DNA from: Candidatus Thorarchaeota archaeon MP8T_1
GTDB lineage: Archaea; Asgardarchaeota; Thorarchaeia; Thorarchaeales; Thorarchaeaceae
Direction: 5' to 3'
Length of the DNA stretch: 9,518 nucleotides
Assembly (NCBI GenBank): GCA_002825465.1
Contig: PJER01000119.1
Span: 1-9,518, forward strand
The notes beneath the pieces are model-generated. The model was not told the origin of the DNA, searched no databases, and saw only the letters and a list, made by a program, of their open reading frames with translations. Below are positions 5,922-9,518 of this stretch, piece by piece (the stretch's first letter is position 1; every line of letters begins with the position of its first letter). A program made the position numbers and the translations under genes.

Positions 5922-7406
5922 TTGAAAAAACTGCCTATTCTTGTTATAATAACGACCTTGATACTACTTACACCTGCTATCTCGAGTGTAGGTACAACAC
6001 CGATTTCGATTAACTCCTTCTCACAACCTTCTGCAGAGGGCATTTTACCTCCGAAATCATATATTTGGCAGGAAATAAACGGGCTCTGTGCTTGGGCTGC
6101 TGTTGCGATTGCGATGCAATACGCGGGTGTTGAAGTGAACATGTATGATGTTCTTGCAGCCTCATCAGTGGGCTTTTCATTTGCTTATTTTCATCTCAAT
6201 GATACATTGTTTATGTTTCCTGGTCCATTGTACACTCAAGCAGAACCTACAAAGTTTCTGGCAGACCTCTATGGATTGAACTATACTTTATACATAAGTA
6301 GTGATATTCCATATCTTGAGCAAAATGTTCAAGTTTGGGAGAGCGAAGGCCTTACTGTCGGAATCATTAACAGCGAAGATGAAGCCTTTGATTTGATGAG
6401 AAACACAATTGATTCCGGCTATCCTTTACTAATCAGTGTGAATCCGTCATTTCTTCCTTTACCCGATTATGATATTCTAAGAGAGCAAGGTCTCTCTGGT
6501 GGTGGTCATGGAGTTCTAATTGTTGGATATAATGATACAATTCAGCAAGCTACCATAATAGATCCGGGTGTAGGATCTTTTGGAGATGATTTTGGATATC
6601 CCACTGATGGTAGAGGAAACTATACTTCAATTCCATATTCTGACTTAAACGATGCGTGGTCCAACAGGTCCTACATTTCCAATACATTGACTCCTCTCGG
6701 AAATGCACATACAAACATCGACGACCTGCTTGGTCCTCTTATTCGAGACAAGCTGCTTGGCGTCGGTACGACCTATTCTCCTGTTAGTGCAAATGCGTAC
6801 TATGGAAAATTCGGCGAAGTTGGTTTTCGTACAATGAGTTCTGATATGACTGCATCGGGTATCAAATCTTATCTTAGTGTATTCGATGGTATGGCAAACG
6901 AGGTCTTCTTTAAAGCTGCAGTTATCATGTTCATTGGTCTTGGGCTCGAGTCTCAAGTTACACTTCAATATCTTTCATATAGGACTGCTCTTGCGAGCCT
7001 TCCATCAATTATGACAGAAACAGACCTTACAGAATTCGTTGAAGCAGGCGAGCGAGCTCTTCCATTCTTCGCACAACTTGCTGATAATTCAACCTTAGTT
7101 TATCCAACAAATCTAACTAAAGCTACTGGGTTTGTAGCCACTACTTTCAAGGCAATAGCTGAATCCTATAATTCAACTGGAGATATTGATGGAGCTTTTG
7201 CGCCATTCGAGGATTCTCTAGATGATATATCTGCAGCCTTGCTTGGAATCGCGGACTCATGGCGAGATGCTGGAAATGCACTTGCAGCGATATGGCCGAA
7301 CGATTTCATTACTCAATACGGCGCAGTTATTGCATTTGCAGGAGGCGGAGTTGCAGTATTGGTTGTTCTACTAATATGGTGGATCAGAAAGAAGCCTTCT
7401 CAATAG
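5922..7406 (+). CDS. Secreted, membrane-anchored C39/papain-like cysteine peptidase
   Basis: Residues 1-21 (MKKLPILVIITTLILLTPAI) form a Sec-type signal peptide, and residues 467-488 form a C-terminal membrane helix followed by RKK, so the body should face outward. The region 45-240 looks like a C39-type papain-fold domain: Q50 lies exactly six residues before C56 in WQEINGLCAWAA (as the oxyanion Gln precedes the Cys in papain), H196 is in GGGHGVLIVGY, and D214 is in IIDPG. C56 appears to be the only cysteine, supporting a nucleophile role. Residues 260-465 are a mostly helical region I do not recognise. Eight N-x-S/T sequons suggest N-glycosylation. The start is TTG 5922, with GGAG at 5909-5912. 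It is divergent from the radical SAM gene, with a palindrome between them. Substrates could be a modified peptide or surface proteins; it might also be a non-proteolytic relative such as an acyltransferase. Confidence 0.85.
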   Translation: MKKLPILVIITTLILLTPAISSVGTTPISINSFSQPSAEGILPPKSYIWQEINGLCAWAAVAIAMQYAGVEVNMYDVLAASSVGFSFAYFHLNDTLFMFPGPLYTQAEPTKFLADLYGLNYTLYISSDIPYLEQNVQVWESEGLTVGIINSEDEAFDLMRNTIDSGYPLLISVNPSFLPLPDYDILREQGLSGGGHGVLIVGYNDTIQQATIIDPGVGSFGDDFGYPTDGRGNYTSIPYSDLNDAWSNRSYISNTLTPLGNAHTNIDDLLGPLIRDKLLGVGTTYSPVSANAYYGKFGEVGFRTMSSDMTASGIKSYLSVFDGMANEVFFKAAVIMFIGLGLESQVTLQYLSYRTALASLPSIMTETDLTEFVEAGERALPFFAQLADNSTLVYPTNLTKATGFVATTFKAIAESYNSTGDIDGAFAPFEDSLDDISAALLGIADSWRDAGNALAAIWPNDFITQYGAVIAFAGGGVAVLVVLLIWWIRKKPSQ

Positions 7407-7419
7407 ATGAGTATTGACA

Positions 7420-7436
7420 GCTAGGTTTCTCCTAGC
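7420..7436. terminator. Short hairpin between convergent genes
   Basis: GCTAGG (7420-7425) and CCTAGC (7431-7436) can pair around TTTCT, and the repeat includes the stop codon of the DUF255 gene. Only 14 bp separate the two convergent stop codons. There is no following T-run on either strand, so a terminator role is weakly supported. Confidence 0.3.
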
Positions 7437-9508
7437 AACTTGAGCATCTGCTCAACACTATTAGTTGGCAACTTGCAGCTATGGTCAATACAGACATGAG
7501 CAGTGGCTTTGTCATGTAGTGGTAAATGATATTTCGTAAATGGTGCAAGCTTGTCCAATAACTGCGATTGAGATTCAGTTCCTCGAAGAAGCACGATCTT
7601 TCTCGGAAGAAACCTCTTTCTAATTGCATCTAGCATTGACAGCGTATCTTCGTTTTCTGGTTTACCTGCAATCACAATCTCAAAGGATGGTCCTAAGGCA
7701 AAGTCAAGAGCAACCAACATCATGGAAAATGCAGAATGTGCTGAATTTATGTCCGCAGAGAAACTTCTTCCAATAGCATTTGCATAATCCTCAAACTCGC
7801 TATCACCAAGCATTCTTGCAAGTGTAATGAGACTAAGCATAGCAATAGAATTACCCGAAGGCATTGCACCATCGTATGCATCTTTTCTTCGGACAAGTAG
7901 CTTCTCTGCATATGCACCGGTGAAGTATAGACCTCCGTTCTCCTTGTCCCAAAAGTCCTTTAGCATGTCCTCGGCAAGTTGTTTCGCGAGTACCAAATAT
8001 TTTGGATTGAATGTAGCTTGATACAGGTCTAAAAGGCCCAGGATGAGGAATGCATAATCATCCAAGAAAGCTCTGAAGGCAACTTCTCCATCACTGTACC
8101 TATGAAAGAGTTCTCCATTTTCATTGAGCATATTGTCAAGTAAGAACGACATGGCGCGCTCAGCAGTATCAATCATCCTCGGGTCATTCAATGTTGTGCC
8201 TGCTCTAGCAAGGGCTGATATCATGTATCCGTTCCAGTCAGTTAGGATCTTTTCATCTCTGTGAGGTCTGATTCTTTTTTCTCTTACATTGAAGAGGGTC
8301 TTTCTTGCACTTTCTAGTAGAGTTCTGGCTCCTTCAGCATCAAGTTCTAGAGATTTAGCGATGCTTTCTAAGGAAGATGAGTTGTGTGGAATATTCAATC
8401 CTGTTACTTTGCCTGTTGCTTCTTCTAGAAAATTGCCTTCTGATTCAATATTGTAGAATTTCGTGAAGAGGTCTCTTTCCTCTGCAGAGAGTATAGCATC
8501 AATCTCCTCTTTTGCCCAAACATAGAACTTGCCCTCAACTCCCTCGCTGTCAGCATCCTCAGCTGAGAAGAAAGCTCCTGCAGGACTCATCAAGTCACGA
8601 GTTACATATTCATGAATTTCGCCCACAACCTTAGCGAAGAGCGGATTCTTTGAAATCTGATAGGCTTCTGTATACGCGATCATTAGACTAGCCTGATCAT
8701 AGAGCATCTTTTCAAAATGGGGAACCAACCAGTGCGCATCAGTTGAGTATCTATGAAATCCGAATCCTAGATGGTCGTAAATACCTCCCTTTCGCATCTC
8801 AGTGAGCGATTTCTCTACCATGTGAAGTGCCCACGCATCTCCTGTTCGCTTCCAGTACCGGAGTACGAGAAGAAGATTGTGTGGTGAAGGAAATTTCGGA
8901 GCGCTACCAAAACCTCCATTTTCATCATCAAATCTCTGTGAAAGATCACTAAATGCAGTGATGATGTCGTTTTCTGATAAATCTGAACTCATCCTTTCTT
9001 CGGAGGACTCTTTGAGTGCATTTTCAACTCTTTGAATCACATCATTAATGTTGTTTCTATCTTCTATCCAGAGCTGGCCAATTCGCGGAATTAGATCCAG
9101 CATTCCCAACGTATTATACCGTGTTTTCTTTGGAATATACGTTCCAGCAAAGAACGGTCTCTTGTCAGGGGTCATTATAATTGTCAGAGGCCAACCTCCA
9201 CGTCCAGCAATCATTTGAGCGACTTGCATGTATACGCCATCAATATCTGGCCTCTCTTCTCTATCGACCTTGATGTTGACAAATGTGCTATTCATTAACT
9301 GGGCGACTTCTTCATCTTCAAACGATTCATGTGCCATAACATGGCACCAGTGGCACGTACTGTACCCAATGGAGAGAAAGATTGGTTTGTCCTCACTCCT
9401 TGCCTTCTCGAATGCTTCTTCTGACCATGCATACCAATCAACTGGATTTGTTGCATGCTGCAAGAGATAGGGACTCTTCTCATTTGCCAATCTATTCGTC
9501 CCTTTCAC
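7421..9508 (-). CDS. DUF255/YyaL-type protein: thioredoxin domain plus (alpha/alpha)6-barrel
   Basis: The N-terminus [20 protein letters not shown] (5-24), with C52-H-W-C55 in [18 protein letters not shown] and the later [10 protein letters not shown] and GGWPLTI segments, is the hallmark of the conserved DUF255 family (bacterial YyaL; animal spermatogenesis-associated protein 20). Residues about 1-165 form a thioredoxin-like fold whose CHWC could act in thiol redox. The remaining 500 or so residues match the family's helical barrel, which is related to sugar epimerases and glycoside hydrolases (for example [50 protein letters not shown]). The biochemical role of the family is not settled, and it is probably cytosolic because no signal peptide is seen. 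At 695 residues it is full length. The start is taken as GTG 9508; the frame stays open for the remaining 10 bases, so a slightly earlier start outside the window is possible. It converges on the peptidase gene, so shared regulation is unlikely. Confidence 0.93.
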   Translation of the reverse strand: MKGTNRLANEKSPYLLQHATNPVDWYAWSEEAFEKARSEDKPIFLSIGYSTCHWCHVMAHESFEDEEVAQLMNSTFVNIKVDREERPDIDGVYMQVAQMIAGRGGWPLTIIMTPDKRPFFAGTYIPKKTRYNTLGMLDLIPRIGQLWIEDRNNINDVIQRVENALKESSEERMSSDLSENDIITAFSDLSQRFDDENGGFGSAPKFPSPHNLLLVLRYWKRTGDAWALHMVEKSLTEMRKGGIYDHLGFGFHRYSTDAHWLVPHFEKMLYDQASLMIAYTEAYQISKNPLFAKVVGEIHEYVTRDLMSPAGAFFSAEDADSEGVEGKFYVWAKEEIDAILSAEERDLFTKFYNIESEGNFLEEATGKVTGLNIPHNSSSLESIAKSLELDAEGARTLLESARKTLFNVREKRIRPHRDEKILTDWNGYMISALARAGTTLNDPRMIDTAERAMSFLLDNMLNENGELFHRYSDGEVAFRAFLDDYAFLILGLLDLYQATFNPKYLVLAKQLAEDMLKDFWDKENGGLYFTGAYAEKLLVRRKDAYDGAMPSGNSIAMLSLITLARMLGDSEFEDYANAIGRSFSADINSAHSAFSMMLVALDFALGPSFEIVIAGKPENEDTLSMLDAIRKRFLPRKIVLLRGTESQSQLLDKLAPFTKYHLPLHDKATAHVCIDHSCKLPTNSVEQMLKLLGET

Positions 9509-9518
9509 TTTAGAATCG

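Noticed and set aside
5590..5925. A 111-codon plus-strand open frame spanning the radical SAM 5' end and the intergenic region
   Set aside because: It runs antisense through the radical SAM cluster motif and the divergent promoter region, with no SD or recognisable domain.
5882..6013. A 43-codon plus-strand frame with a Cys/Tyr-rich C-terminal half, next to the radical SAM gene, considered as a precursor peptide
   Set aside because: It has no SD, its ATG lies within the probable TATA box of the peptidase, and most of it overlaps the peptidase signal-peptide sequence in another frame, so its composition is probably a by-product.

Overview
The window looks like archaeal chromosome. Five of the six intergenic gaps contain AT-rich, TATA-box-like elements about 40-50 bp upstream of start codons, often followed by a GGAG-type Shine-Dalgarno (SD) site. 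Three genes appear to start at TTG, each with GGAG about 9 nt upstream. One gene encodes a radical SAM/SPASM protein resembling the archaeal AF0577 family. A receiver protein with several PAS domains and an extracytoplasmic, sequon-rich, membrane-anchored peptidase also fit an archaeon. An Asgard (for example Thorarchaeia-like) or other mesophilic euryarchaeal lineage is a guess; nothing here fixes the taxonomy.

Layout: (1) 1-1757, minus: N-terminal 585 codons of a receiver plus multi-PAS signalling protein, cut by the left edge. (2) 1903-3327, plus, divergent from it: an unrecognised polytopic membrane protein with an acidic cytosolic tail. (3) 3380-3526, minus: a 48-residue tail-anchored protein with a CxxC motif and a strong SD. 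(4) 3581-4066 or 4078, minus: a GNAT acetyltransferase. (5) 4146-4694, plus: a second, divergent GNAT, possibly starting downstream at a non-canonical ATC. (6) 4691-5773, minus: a radical SAM/SPASM enzyme of the putative peptide-modifying type, whose stop codon overlaps that of the second GNAT. (7) 5922-7406, plus, divergent from the radical SAM gene: a secreted, membrane-anchored C39/papain-like cysteine peptidase. (8) 7421-9508, minus: a DUF255/YyaL-type thioredoxin-domain protein, essentially complete at the right edge. No gap exceeds 150 bases, and I see no RNA genes, insertion sequences or CRISPR arrays.

The most interesting unit is 4691-7406. A peptide-modifying-type radical SAM enzyme and a C39-like peptidase are transcribed divergently from a 148-bp region with a CACTACT-N6-AGTAGTG palindrome between the two probable TATA boxes. 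Radical SAM/SPASM enzymes and C39 peptidases are recurrent parts of RiPP (ribosomally made, modified peptide) systems, and acetyltransferases lie nearby, so an undescribed archaeal peptide-modification system is possible. No convincing precursor peptide is visible, and the peptidase is predicted to work outside the cell, so this remains a hypothesis. The receiver/membrane-protein divergon at the left has a similar but weaker palindrome between its TATA boxes.
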